NCBI GenBank assembly: GCA_016930515.1
Contig: JAFGGO010000087.1
Span: 1-45,569 of the forward strand
Reading direction: 5' to 3'
Source of the DNA: Promethearchaeota archaeon
GTDB lineage: Archaea > Asgardarchaeota > Lokiarchaeia > Sigyniarchaeales > SOKP01
Length of the DNA stretch: 45,569 nt
Below are positions 24,732 to 33,836 of the stretch, in pieces. How positions within the stretch are numbered: position 1 is the first letter of the stretch; the number at the start of each line of letters is the position of its first letter. A program made the position numbers and the translations under genes. The notes under the pieces were generated by a model. That model was not told where the DNA came from. It saw only the letters and a program-made list of their open reading frames with translations, and did no database searches.

Positions 24732-27698
24732 GTGAGTTACACATTTAGTAGAACAAAACTGGTAGAAAAAATAAAGTTCGGACTACTCAGCCCGAACGAG
24801 ATAAGAAAGATGTCGGCGGCCAGGATCATAACGGCCGATACTTACGACGAGGACGGCCTGCCCATTCCGTCGGGCCTCATGGACCAGCGCCTTGGCACCA
24901 TCGAACCGGGACAACGCTGTAGCACGTGCGGAAATTTGGTAAGTAATTGCATGGGCCACTTCGGCCACATCGAGCTGGCCCGGCCTGTGATACATGTTGG
25001 CTACGCCAAAAAGGTCCTAAAAGTCCTTCGGTCCATTTGTCCCGAGTGCTCGAGACTAATGCTTTCGGACGACGAAAAAGAGGCGTTTCGAGAGGAGATT
25101 AAAAAACAAATACAAACTTCCGTTGAAAGCGACGAGGACGCTACAAAAATCATTTTCAAAAGGGCTCGCAAGAGCAAGAACTGTCCGTTCTGCGGCGCTT
25201 CCAAGAAAAAGATCGTGATTGAAAAACCCACCACCTTCTACGAGGAAGAGGAAGGGAGAGGCTCTCGTAGGATTACGCCTATCGAGATCATCGAACGCCT
25301 CAAAAAGATGAACGATTCCGACCTCAGGTTTTTAGGCATTCAACCCGAAAACGCTCGACTCGAGTGGGTCATTTTCACTGTCTTGCCCATACCTCCCGTG
25401 TGCGCTCGACCTTCGATTACCTTGGACAGTGGCATCCGTTCGGAAGACGACTTGACTCACAAGCTCGTGGATGTCATTAGGATTAACCAACGATTGAGAG
25501 AAAACATCGATGCTGGAGCGCCTCACTTGATCGTGGAAGATTTATGGGAGTTATTACAATATCACATCACGACTTACTTTGATAATCAAGTTTCGGGAAT
25601 TCCCCCCGCCCGCCATCGCTCTGGAAGGGCACTCAGGACGCTTACTCAAAGGCTCAAGGGAAAAGAAGGGCGATTCAGGAGCAATTTAAGTGGAAAACGG
25701 GTCGATTTCTCGGCCCGAAGCGTCATTTCCCCTAATCCTTATATTAGCATTAACGAAGTTGGAGTTCCTATCGAGATCGCAAAGATCCTTACCATTCCAA
25801 CCAATGTAAACGATTGGAACATCGAAGAGATGAAACAATTGGTCATAAACGGACCTAACATCCACCCCGGTGCTAATTACATCATAAGAAACGACCGGCG
25901 AAGGATTGACCTTCGATACGTCAAGAACAGAAAGATCATTGCAGACATGATCAATCCGGGATTTACTGTTGAAAGGCATTTGAGCAACGGAGACTTGGTT
26001 TTGTTTAATAGGCAACCTTCGCTCCATCGAATGTCCATCATGGCGCACGAAGTTAAAATCATGGACGGCAGGACTTTCAGATTGAATCTTACAGTCTGCC
26101 CTCCCTACAACGCCGATTTCGACGGGGACGAGATGAATCTGCACGTGCCCCAGAGCGAGGAAGCTCGAACCGAAGCGGAATTATTGCTTAAAGTTCAAGA
26201 GCACATTTTATCTCCGAGGTTTGGAGGTCCCATACTTGGAGGCATTCAAGACTTTATATCGCACGTGTTTCAATTCACGAGCAAAAATTCGGTTTACAAC
26301 CTAAAAGACGCAATGAAACTTCTTTACATGGGGGGCGTGTTTCGTGACAATCCCGATTTCAAGTTCGAAAGCCTGAAACCTGTTATAACAGATCCTGAAC
26401 CGATGTATTCTGGAAAACAAATTTTTAGCGCCTTATTCCCCGACGATCTCAACATTCGAGTACGTTCAAAGTTCTGCAAGAAATGCTACTTGAAAGAAAA
26501 TGGAAAGTGCAAGGAACTCGATTGCGAATACGACGCTTACGTGAATATAAGAAACGGAGAGCTCATCACGGGTACCATCGATGAGAACTCGTTCGGCGCA
26601 ATGCAATCCAATAGCATCCTCCAGAGAATCATTAAAGATCACGGAAATGCTCGAGGGCGCCAATTCTTGGACGATGCAACCAAGATGCTTCTTTACGTTA
26701 TTAGACAGAACGGCATGACCATGGGGTTAGACGAAGTACATGTTCAAGGAAAGGCGTACGAGGCAATTCAAAACATTTTACACGGCGCAAATATTGAGGC
26801 GGATAAACTCATCAATGCTTTTTACGATAACGACACGAATATTCTCAAGCGCGCTCCTGGTCGATCGATGCGAGAAACATTAGAACTCCGATTGAGACAA
26901 GGACTGGCAGAAGCGAGAAAGAACGCAGAAGAAACCGCAGCCTTTTTTATTGGAGATAAGGCTCACTCGGTTATCATGACTAAATCGGGTGCTCGTGGTA
27001 ATATCCTAAACCTCGGACAAATGTCTGCCGTGGTAGGACAACAAGCCATCAGGGGCGAACGAATCAACAGGGGCTACAGCCTGAGAACGTTACCTCATTT
27101 CAAGGTGAACGATCTCACTCCTAAAGCGAGAGGTTTCGTAGAATCGTCGTATCGAAACGGATTGAAACCTGCCGAATTCTTTTTCCACGCTATGGGTGGT
27201 AGGGAAGGATTGGTAGACACTGCGGTGCGTACCAGTACTTCTGGATACATGCAACGTCGTTTAGTCAACGCGCTTCAAGACATGGTGATAGAAAACGACG
27301 GCACGGTGCGTAATTCGGATAAGAATATCATCCAATTCAAGTTTGGAGACGATGGGATTGATGTCATGCACACCGACCACGGTCACGCCGTAAACCTCGA
27401 TGTATTGCTGTTAAAAGCGAAGGCTTTAGATGTTGGTTCGATCCGAGAAGAACTCAAGAAGGACGAAACTACAAGGAAAAGCACTCCCAAGAAAAAAGAG
27501 TCCCCTCCAAAAGAATCTAAACCAACTTCTGCAAGTAAAAAGGCCGAGGAAAAGAAGCCTGTTGAGGAAAAAGCACCAACGACGGATGAAGAGTCCTTAC
27601 ATGCCGAATTTGAAAAGGAAACAGGCAAGAACGCAATCTGGCGCGGTAAAGAAACCAAGGCCTACCAAGATTGGAAAGCGGAAAAGCTTGGAAGTTAG
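24732..27698 (+). CDS. rpoA1: RNA polymerase subunit A' (Rpo1N) with extra C-terminal module
   Basis: This 988-residue protein is the large N-terminal part of the archaeal RNA polymerase largest subunit. The zinc-binding clamp reads CSTCGNLVSNCMGHFGHIEL, with a second CPEC...CPFC pair. The Mg-binding active site is NADFDGDEMN (Asn460 to Asn469). The bridge-helix region is GGREGLVDTAVRTSTSGYMQ. The usual end is followed by about 80 residues of Lys/Pro/Glu linker and a compact tail, FEKETGKNAIWRGKETKAYQ, not part of the standard subunit. The start is GTG 24732. Codons are visibly GC-richer than in neighbours, especially in the first 400 bases. It is separated from rpoA2 by 3.4 kb of other genes. 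Confidence 0.96.
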   Translation: MSYTFSRTKLVEKIKFGLLSPNEIRKMSAARIITADTYDEDGLPIPSGLMDQRLGTIEPGQRCSTCGNLVSNCMGHFGHIELARPVIHVGYAKKVLKVLRSICPECSRLMLSDDEKEAFREEIKKQIQTSVESDEDATKIIFKRARKSKNCPFCGASKKKIVIEKPTTFYEEEEGRGSRRITPIEIIERLKKMNDSDLRFLGIQPENARLEWVIFTVLPIPPVCARPSITLDSGIRSEDDLTHKLVDVIRINQRLRENIDAGAPHLIVEDLWELLQYHITTYFDNQVSGIPPARHRSGRALRTLTQRLKGKEGRFRSNLSGKRVDFSARSVISPNPYISINEVGVPIEIAKILTIPTNVNDWNIEEMKQLVINGPNIHPGANYIIRNDRRRIDLRYVKNRKIIADMINPGFTVERHLSNGDLVLFNRQPSLHRMSIMAHEVKIMDGRTFRLNLTVCPPYNADFDGDEMNLHVPQSEEARTEAELLLKVQEHILSPRFGGPILGGIQDFISHVFQFTSKNSVYNLKDAMKLLYMGGVFRDNPDFKFESLKPVITDPEPMYSGKQIFSALFPDDLNIRVRSKFCKKCYLKENGKCKELDCEYDAYVNIRNGELITGTIDENSFGAMQSNSILQRIIKDHGNARGRQFLDDATKMLLYVIRQNGMTMGLDEVHVQGKAYEAIQNILHGANIEADKLINAFYDNDTNILKRAPGRSMRETLELRLRQGLAEARKNAEETAAFFIGDKAHSVIMTKSGARGNILNLGQMSAVVGQQAIRGERINRGYSLRTLPHFKVNDLTPKARGFVESSYRNGLKPAEFFFHAMGGREGLVDTAVRTSTSGYMQRRLVNALQDMVIENDGTVRNSDKNIIQFKFGDDGIDVMHTDHGHAVNLDVLLLKAKALDVGSIREELKKDETTRKSTPKKKESPPKESKPTSASKKAEEKKPVEEKAPTTDEESLHAEFEKETGKNAIWRGKETKAYQDWKAEKLGS

Positions 27699-27808
27699 AG
27701 CCTAAGTTTCAAAAAATAAAGAAATATTTATTTCTTTTTCACTTTTTAGAATTATTATACGGATATATTTATTGATATATCGCCAGTCAAATTGAGGATT
27801 GATTGCTG

Positions 27809-28231
27809 ATGTACGAAAAAGAAACGCTTGTTGATAAACTAAAAAATCTCGGCTATTTTGATGATGAAAACGAACTCGAAGTCGTCTTCACATTGGAGGA
27901 ATATTTCGAAAACCATCCTAAGGATGACGAATATTGCATCATTAGCGTGAACGTGTATCCAGATCCTCCTAAAACGGACGATTTTTACCAGACAATGCTT
28001 GACATTCGCAACATGGAAGAAGTACAAGATGTGCTGGTTAGAATAATGGACCATGATAGCCAAGATTGGTTCGTATCAGATACCGTATTAATCCTCACGA
28101 AATTGTCAGTTGGCAAGGTAAAAGAAATCACGAAACACCTTGAACCAGACGTCGAACTTGGTTGGTGGGGTTTAAACGATGCCGTAAATTTTCCTCCAAT
28201 ACAGGAAGGGATGAGTGTAATCTCCCTATAG
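27809..28231 (+). CDS. Uncharacterised acidic protein, 140 residues
   Basis: ATG 27809 is preferred over TTG 27803. The protein is strongly acidic: LGYFDDENELEVVFTLEEYF near the start, then DFYQTMLDIRNMEEV and a tail GWWGLNDAVNFPPIQEGM. It has no cysteines in pairs and no P-loop or membrane helix. It could be an immunity-type or small regulatory protein, but I recognise no family. It lies between rpoA1 and the LRR gene, 110 bases after rpoA1, in the insert that splits the polymerase operon. Confidence 0.5.
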   Translation: MYEKETLVDKLKNLGYFDDENELEVVFTLEEYFENHPKDDEYCIISVNVYPDPPKTDDFYQTMLDIRNMEEVQDVLVRIMDHDSQDWFVSDTVLILTKLSVGKVKEITKHLEPDVELGWWGLNDAVNFPPIQEGMSVISL

Positions 28232-28510
28232 TAGGATAAATTTTTCTTCTTTTTCCTTCCTATAAATTAATCAAGAAATATGATTTAAATCGCATCAAAA
28301 CCATTATTATCTAACTATCCAATAAATTCTAAGTAATATATATAAAAATGAAAAAAAAAAATTGGACCAATAAACAATTACAATAAGGTGCTTAAAACAA
28401 TTTTTACACATTCTCTTATGAGCAAGAGTCAGCAGGGATTGTTCTCCTAAAGAATTATCAAAATTAGTTCTAAATTACATTAAAAATTTAGGTAATAAAG
28501 AGGAAAAAGC

Positions 28511-29512
28511 ATGAGCCATAAGGAATTTAAAATCAACGATTACATCACGCTTAAATTGGAAAATGACAATACGATAATATATGTAGACGAAAAACCGTTT
28601 ACTCAATGCAATGACTTGAGGCTGGTTTTCCACTTCGATCAAGAACGTAAACTAATGCATGAAGAGATAGAATCAATTGATGAGATTGTTGGAAATTTTA
28701 GAATGCCTTGCGGAAGAACAACTTTTAATGGTGGAAAGATTGAATATTCTTCAATTGAAGCATTTTGGGGGCATTGTTCTAATTTACAAGTATGGGCGGA
28801 GCATGATTACGACACGCGCCTTCTCACATTTGGCTTGTCTTTTCCCTTGTTGGAACGGTTAATCGGATCGGGGGATAAATTGGCTAAAAGCATGTTCAAG
28901 GACGAAATCGTCAAAAGAATGCGTGGAAAAAATCAAATTGTCATTTCATATTTGATTAAGAACGATTATTTAAAGTATTTTACCGAATCCGAACTCGAAG
29001 CGAGGTTTCCAGAGTGGGAATTCGTTGAGATTTACTCAAAAAGAATACCCGTAATAAACGGTGTATTAAACTTAAGCAACAAGGGAATTAATAGTATTGA
29101 AGAAATCAAAAACCTTGGGAATCTCACTTCTATTTGCAAATTAGATTTACACTCAAATAACCTCAAAGAACATTTGAGTTCAATAGGTAATTTGAATTCA
29201 CTTCGGAATCTTGACCTATCTTTTAATCAATTAAACAACATTCCTAATTCAATATGTAACCTAAAATCGCTTGAAATACTATCCTTGATCCATAACAATC
29301 TTAAAAGCCTTCCAGAATCTATAGGAAACCTTACTTCACTCCAAAAGATAGATCTCCGCCATAATCACATAACGCATATTCCCAAGAGTATTGAAATGCT
29401 CAATAAATTACGAGAATTAAACTTGGTGAACAATCCCGTTTCGAAAAAGGATATAGATAGATCCTTATTAAAGCACTTTAAAACAATAGGAACAGATATT
29501 TTTTTCAATTAA
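28511..29512 (+). CDS. Leucine-rich repeat protein with Asgard-type N-terminal domain
   Basis: This 333-residue protein has an N-terminal domain of about 190 residues, ending near EFVEIYSKRIPVINGVLNLS. Its segment FWGHCSNLQVWAEHDYDTRL followed by LSFPLLERLIGSGDKLAK is of a kind I associate with Asgard LRR proteins (recollection, not a search). About five leucine-rich repeats follow, such as LRNLDLSFNQLNNIPNSI. Function is unknown; LRRs bind partners. The protein ends right at a truncated chemoreceptor sequence, so its C-terminus may have been cut by recombination. The start codon ATG 28511 is preceded by gaggaa. Confidence 0.75.
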   Translation: MSHKEFKINDYITLKLENDNTIIYVDEKPFTQCNDLRLVFHFDQERKLMHEEIESIDEIVGNFRMPCGRTTFNGGKIEYSSIEAFWGHCSNLQVWAEHDYDTRLLTFGLSFPLLERLIGSGDKLAKSMFKDEIVKRMRGKNQIVISYLIKNDYLKYFTESELEARFPEWEFVEIYSKRIPVINGVLNLSNKGINSIEEIKNLGNLTSICKLDLHSNNLKEHLSSIGNLNSLRNLDLSFNQLNNIPNSICNLKSLEILSLIHNNLKSLPESIGNLTSLQKIDLRHNHITHIPKSIEMLNKLRELNLVNNPVSKKDIDRSLLKHFKTIGTDIFFN

Positions 29513-29771
29513 AAATAACATAACCCAGACAGATCAGAAAATAGCTGAGAAAGTCAATAGAATTGAATCCACGGCAACTAGCATTGAAAGCATCACGGAA
29601 TCCATTAATTTAGCTTCAAAACACTCGAAAGAGGATGTAGATCAACTTTCTGAGATTAACACGGCAACCGAGGAGCAGACAGCGTCAATGCAGGAAGTAT
29701 CCTCGACCGCCATAAAACTAGGAACGCTTGCAGAAGACTTAAAGCAAACCTTAATACGAAAAATGAAATAG
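29511..29771 (+). pseudogene. Fragment of a chemoreceptor signalling domain
   Basis: The 86 codons in frame from 29511 read KNNITQTDQKIAEKVNRIES and go on to the end of a methyl-accepting chemotaxis protein, with its own TAG stop. They match the last 86 codons of the gene at 29966, copy for copy and equal in length (261 bases). No start codon or N-terminus is present, and its first bases overlap the LRR stop. It is a remnant of a second copy. It keeps a glutamine codon where the neighbour has a stop. Confidence 0.8.
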
Positions 29772-29965
29772 TGCCGCTTTAATGCAAGAGCTACCTCTAA
29801 CTTCATTTCAATTTGAGATCCCCCATTGAGGAGCTGAAATAGGTATTATTAATCAAACAGCTAAATAAAAATAAAATTTAACTAATATCACAATTGAAAA
29901 ATTTAAATAAAAATTCCAATATCATAGATATAATTAACATAAATGTTAAAAAATGAAGGAAAATT

Positions 29966-30931
29966 ATGCTAAATCAGGTATTAGGAACTGCATCCTTAGA
30001 ATTTGCTCTCTCCTTAGTATTTATTGTTTTTACAGTTATTCCAATTATTATTAAATACTATTATAAGATAGATGCGAGATCAACTGAATTTAAGGTTCTC
30101 GTCATGTTTGTGGTATCCGTTGTAGTTTTATTAGTTTTAGTCATTATAACAACTATGGGTTTTGATGCTGATTTCATTGTTGTTTTTTGTTTGGTTCCTC
30201 CCGCAGTAATTGTCATAATATATACTTTAATTTATATTTTAAAAAAAATTCGAAGTCAAGAAGATTCGTTAAAATCGCAACAATCAGCCCTTCAAAACAT
30301 AATTAAAAGCGCAGAAAGCGTTGCCCTAAATGTTGCGGGAATGGCTTCCGAATTGGCTTCAAGCGCCAGCGAGGTAAATTCTTCAGCAGAAGAAATAAAT
30401 ATGATCACGCAGAATGGCCAAGAAACATCTCAGTACTTGATGAACTTGCTCAATCAAATTAATGAAATGGCAGGGCTGGTAAGAACAGTTTCGAGCGAAA
30501 TGAGGCTGTCTACTAAAGACATTAATAAAATTATGACCATACTCGTGAGTCTTTCGGAACAAACGAACTTACTAGCGCTTAACGCAAGCATCGAAGCTGG
30601 TAGGGCGGGAGATTATGGGCGTGGTTTTGCGGTGGTAGCGGAAGAAGTAAGGAAATTGGCGGAACAATCGAAGAATAACATAACTTAAACCGACCAAAAA
30701 ATCACAGAAATCGTGAATCGAATCGAATCAACGGTGTCTTACATTGAAAACATTACCGAATCAATCAATCTTGCTTCTCTAAGCTCGAAGGAAAATGTAG
30801 ACCAACTTGTTGAAATTAATACGGCAACCGAACAACAAACCGCATCAATGCAGGAAGTATCTTCGACTGCTTCCCGATTAGGCACGCTTGCCGAAGAATT
30901 GAAAGAAGTACTAGTACAGAAAATGAAATAA
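29966..30931 (+). pseudogene. Methyl-accepting chemotaxis protein with an in-frame stop (nonsense) codon
   Basis: A 321-codon frame is interrupted once, by TAA at 30686-30688 (codon 241). The frame is otherwise open to TAG at 30931. The first part has three N-terminal membrane helices (about 10-30, 42-64 and 70-90) and no external sensor. The signalling hairpin [19 protein letters not shown] with [14 protein letters not shown] follows, to KNNIT. After the stop, TDQKITEIVNRIES and the rest of the coiled coil continue. The paralogous fragment at 29511 has CAG (Gln) exactly at the stop position, so this is a CAA to TAA change. A truncated receptor would lose most of its second helix. The alternatives are readthrough or sequencing error. 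No Che genes are nearby. Confidence 0.8.
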
Positions 30932-31114
30932 TTCCCTCTTTTTTTACTTATATAATTCAGATCTTGTAGTAGAAACCAAAAAATATTTATTTTTTACGAT
31001 ACTAATTTCTATAACGTGAAACATTTATTGATTTATTTCATTCTATATTCTACTTGTTATAATAATAATTACGATATAACGATTTTCAATACAATTTCAG
31101 AGGTATAAAATACT

Positions 31115-32314
31115 TTGGCGAAAGTTACTCCTAAAATGTTGGAAGAATCCTTAAAAGAATTGCAAGAAGATGGCATTCCAGAAGACTTAATTGAAAAGAT
31201 TAGCGAGAAGTTAAAAGGCGAAGAACTAGAAGAAGAACAGCTCGAATACTTTTTGAATAAAGTATACATCAACTTTAACAACGCCGTGGAAGAACCTGGT
31301 GAACCCTGTGGAACCATCGCAGCACAATCTATTGGAGAGCCAGGTACTCAAATGACGCTCCGTACCTTCCACTACGCGGGAGTCGAGGAGTTCTCTGTCA
31401 CGCAAGGCCTCCCGAGGCTGATAGAAATCGTGGACGCTCGACGCTTTCCCAGCACTCCGATGATGGAAATTCATCTTGAAAAAGGATATTGCGAAACCGA
31501 AGAAAAAGCGATTAAAGTTCACAACAGGATCGAACAAATCAGGATCGAACAAATAACTCACGATGTAGATCTTGATTTTGTCAATTGGAATATCATCATC
31601 AATTTAATCCCTGAAATATGCGAGAGAAAAGGCATAGACATCGACGAGATTCCAGAAGTTTTAAAACGATACAAGAAAAAAGGTTCGATTACGAGAGAAG
31701 GAAACTCAATCATTATCGATCCTGGCATTGAAGATCTCCAGAGCTTACAAAAATTACGAGAAAAAATCTTAAAGAAGGTTGTAAAAGGAATACGAGGCGT
31801 TAAGCGTGGATTGCTCACTCCAGTCGATAGTGGAAAGGAATGGGTCATTAAAACCGAAGGTACTAACATGCAAGGAGTCGTTCAAATTGAAGGTGTTGAC
31901 GCTTCAAGGACGGTGTCCAATCACATTCACGAGGTCGAAAAATTATTTGGTATTGAAGCCGCAAGATCAATGATCATTGTTGAAGCACAAAAAGTTCTCG
32001 AACAACAAGGCTTAGATGTGGACTTGCGCCACCTACTCATCTTAGCGGATCTCATGTGTCATTCTGGAACCATTCAGTCCATTGGAAGGCACGGTATTTC
32101 GGGTTCTAAATCAAGCGTATTCGCAAGAGCAGCTTTCGAAGTAACTGTCAATCAATTACTTGACGCTGGACTTTACGGAGAAGAAGAAAAATTACTTGGA
32201 ATTCCCGAAAATGTCATAATCGGTCAAGTTGCAAAGATTGGTACGGGCTCCGTTCAGGTCATGTTTGACCTCGATGCGAACTTGAAGATTTTAAACGAAA
32301 AAAAGCAATTATAA
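31115..32314 (+). CDS. rpoA2: RNA polymerase subunit A'' (Rpo1C)
   Basis: This 399-residue protein completes the largest polymerase subunit. The N-terminal part, VEEPGEPCGTIAAQSIGEPG, and TQMTLRTFHYAGV form the trigger-loop region. The C-terminal LLILADLMCHSGTIQSIGRH with the downstream AKIGTG segment is also family-typical. The start is TTG 31115 with a close aggta upstream. It restarts the polymerase operon and is followed by eL30, nusA, uS12 and uS7 in the standard archaeal order. Confidence 0.95.
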   Translation: MAKVTPKMLEESLKELQEDGIPEDLIEKISEKLKGEELEEEQLEYFLNKVYINFNNAVEEPGEPCGTIAAQSIGEPGTQMTLRTFHYAGVEEFSVTQGLPRLIEIVDARRFPSTPMMEIHLEKGYCETEEKAIKVHNRIEQIRIEQITHDVDLDFVNWNIIINLIPEICERKGIDIDEIPEVLKRYKKKGSITREGNSIIIDPGIEDLQSLQKLREKILKKVVKGIRGVKRGLLTPVDSGKEWVIKTEGTNMQGVVQIEGVDASRTVSNHIHEVEKLFGIEAARSMIIVEAQKVLEQQGLDVDLRHLLILADLMCHSGTIQSIGRHGISGSKSSVFARAAFEVTVNQLLDAGLYGEEEKLLGIPENVIIGQVAKIGTGSVQVMFDLDANLKILNEKKQL

Positions 32315-32418
32315 TTAGAATAGTATAAATGGTACGAAATAGCAAGAAATTAAAACGATAATGCATTCTTTTTATTCACTACATCGAAAATGGTAACACA
32401 AATATCAGTTGAAGAATA

Positions 32419-32799
32419 ATGGCGCGGAAGAAAAATAGAGAAGGTGTGGGAGACTCTATTGACTTATCGAGAAAGAAAGTCAAGGAATTCGACATTGATA
32501 CAAACATTAAAGTCGCCTATAAAACGGGCAAGATAGTATACGGTAAGAACCAAGTTTTAAGGGAAATGAGGAAAGGCTCCTTTAAAATGATCCTCATAGC
32601 AAATAATTGTCCAAAAGAATTGGAAGACCAGCTCAATTATTATAACAAATTATCTGGAAACAAGCTCTTCTTCTATAAATATGGGGGGTCTTCGTACGAT
32701 CTTGGATTAGCGTGCGCAAAACCCTATTGGATTAGCGTTCTGGGAGTGATAAATCCCGGAGACTCGGACCTGTTGACTTTAAAATCCAAAAGCAATTAA
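32419..32799 (+). CDS. rpl30e: Ribosomal protein eL30 (L30e)
   Basis: This 126-residue protein is eL30 with an N-terminal extension of about 30 charged residues. The core is KVAYKTGKIVYGKNQVLREM, then FKMILIANNCPKELEDQL and YGGSSYDLGLACAKPYWIS. It belongs to the L7Ae-like fold group. It sits in the usual place between rpoA2 and nusA. Confidence 0.93.
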   Translation: MARKKNREGVGDSIDLSRKKVKEFDIDTNIKVAYKTGKIVYGKNQVLREMRKGSFKMILIANNCPKELEDQLNYYNKLSGNKLFFYKYGGSSYDLGLACAKPYWISVLGVINPGDSDLLTLKSKSN

Positions 32800-32821
32800 C
32801 CGTACAATATGATTTTAAACA

Positions 32822-33310
32822 ATGCTAAAAAAGAATATTAAGATAGATAGAAAGTCAATGGAACTTATTTCCTTATTTAATAATATTTCTGGAGCAATCG
32901 TGAAAGATTGCTTGATTTTTGAAACTCCTGAAAATTACGATAATGAAAAATCGGAAGTAATCATATTTTTAGTCAAAAAAGATGACATTGGCAAAGCCAT
33001 TGGAAAGTCAGGAGAACACGTTAAGGATTTAATGACCAAGCTTCAAAAGAAAATTGATGTTATTCCGTTTTCGAGCGACATAAGCACCTTCATTCAATTC
33101 ATTTTAAACACCTCAAAATCTGCTGTAAAGGTTCAAAACATAGAAATAAAAGAAAACAAGAACGATAAAAGAACCGTGGTCATTTCAGTTCGTCCTCAAG
33201 ATAGAGGGAAAGCAATCGGTAAGGATGGAAGCATGATACGGAAAATTAAGACTCTCGTTCTCAGACATTACGATGTGGATAATGTTATCATTAACACTCA
33301 TAATGCATGA
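32822..33310 (+). CDS. nusA: Archaeal NusA (two KH domains)
   Basis: This 162-residue protein has two KH RNA-binding domains, marked by KDDIGKAIGKSGEHVKDLM (about 53-72) and RPQDRGKAIGKDGSMIRKI (about 125-144). Archaeal NusA lacks the bacterial N-terminal polymerase-binding domain, and this protein fits that short form. It is thought to work in transcription elongation or termination. Neighbours eL30 and uS12 agree. Confidence 0.92.
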   Translation: MLKKNIKIDRKSMELISLFNNISGAIVKDCLIFETPENYDNEKSEVIIFLVKKDDIGKAIGKSGEHVKDLMTKLQKKIDVIPFSSDISTFIQFILNTSKSAVKVQNIEIKENKNDKRTVVISVRPQDRGKAIGKDGSMIRKIKTLVLRHYDVDNVIINTHNA

Positions 33311-33396
33311 ACTTTATAAATTCAAAAATTTTAAGTTCAAAGCCGTATTATTTTATCTATTAAATTAAGTGTAAAACGATTTTTGGTCTTTAAATT

Positions 33397-33831
33397 ATGG
33401 GAAAACCGAAAGGATTATACGCTGCTCGACAACTCCAGAAAAATCGAAGAAAATTCAAATGGAGCAAGACGCAATACAAGCGTACGAAATTGAAACTCAA
33501 ACAAAAGAGCGATCCCCTTGAAGGATCACCTCAAGCCCTAGGAATAGTTCTCCAAAAGGTAGGTCGTGAAAGCAAGCAACCAAACTCGGCCATTCGGAAA
33601 TGTGTCAGAGTCCAACTTAAAAAGAACGGTAAAGCGATTACTGCGTTTCTACCAGGTGATGGTGCCTTGAACTTCATAGACGAACACGATCGAGTCATCG
33701 TTGAAGGAATTGGAGGTGCTAAAGGAAGAGCTATTGGTGACCTTCCGGGTGTACGATGGAAGGTAACAAAAGTTAACGGCGTATCGTTGGATGCGTTAAT
33801 ATATGGTAAAAAGGAGAAACCAATGAGGTAA
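33397..33831 (+). CDS. rps12: Ribosomal protein uS12
   Basis: This 144-residue protein has the uS12 signatures [20 protein letters not shown] and [15 protein letters not shown], and ends GKKEKPMR. It forms part of the decoding centre of the small subunit. The next gene starts 6 bases after its stop. Confidence 0.96.
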   Translation: MGKPKGLYAARQLQKNRRKFKWSKTQYKRTKLKLKQKSDPLEGSPQALGIVLQKVGRESKQPNSAIRKCVRVQLKKNGKAITAFLPGDGALNFIDEHDRVIVEGIGGAKGRAIGDLPGVRWKVTKVNGVSLDALIYGKKEKPMR

Positions 33832-33836
33832 ATCAC

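Noticed and set aside
30686..30688. Recoded stop (selenocysteine or pyrrolysine)
   Set aside because: TAA is neither the selenocysteine (TGA) nor the pyrrolysine (TAG) codon; the duplicate has Gln here.
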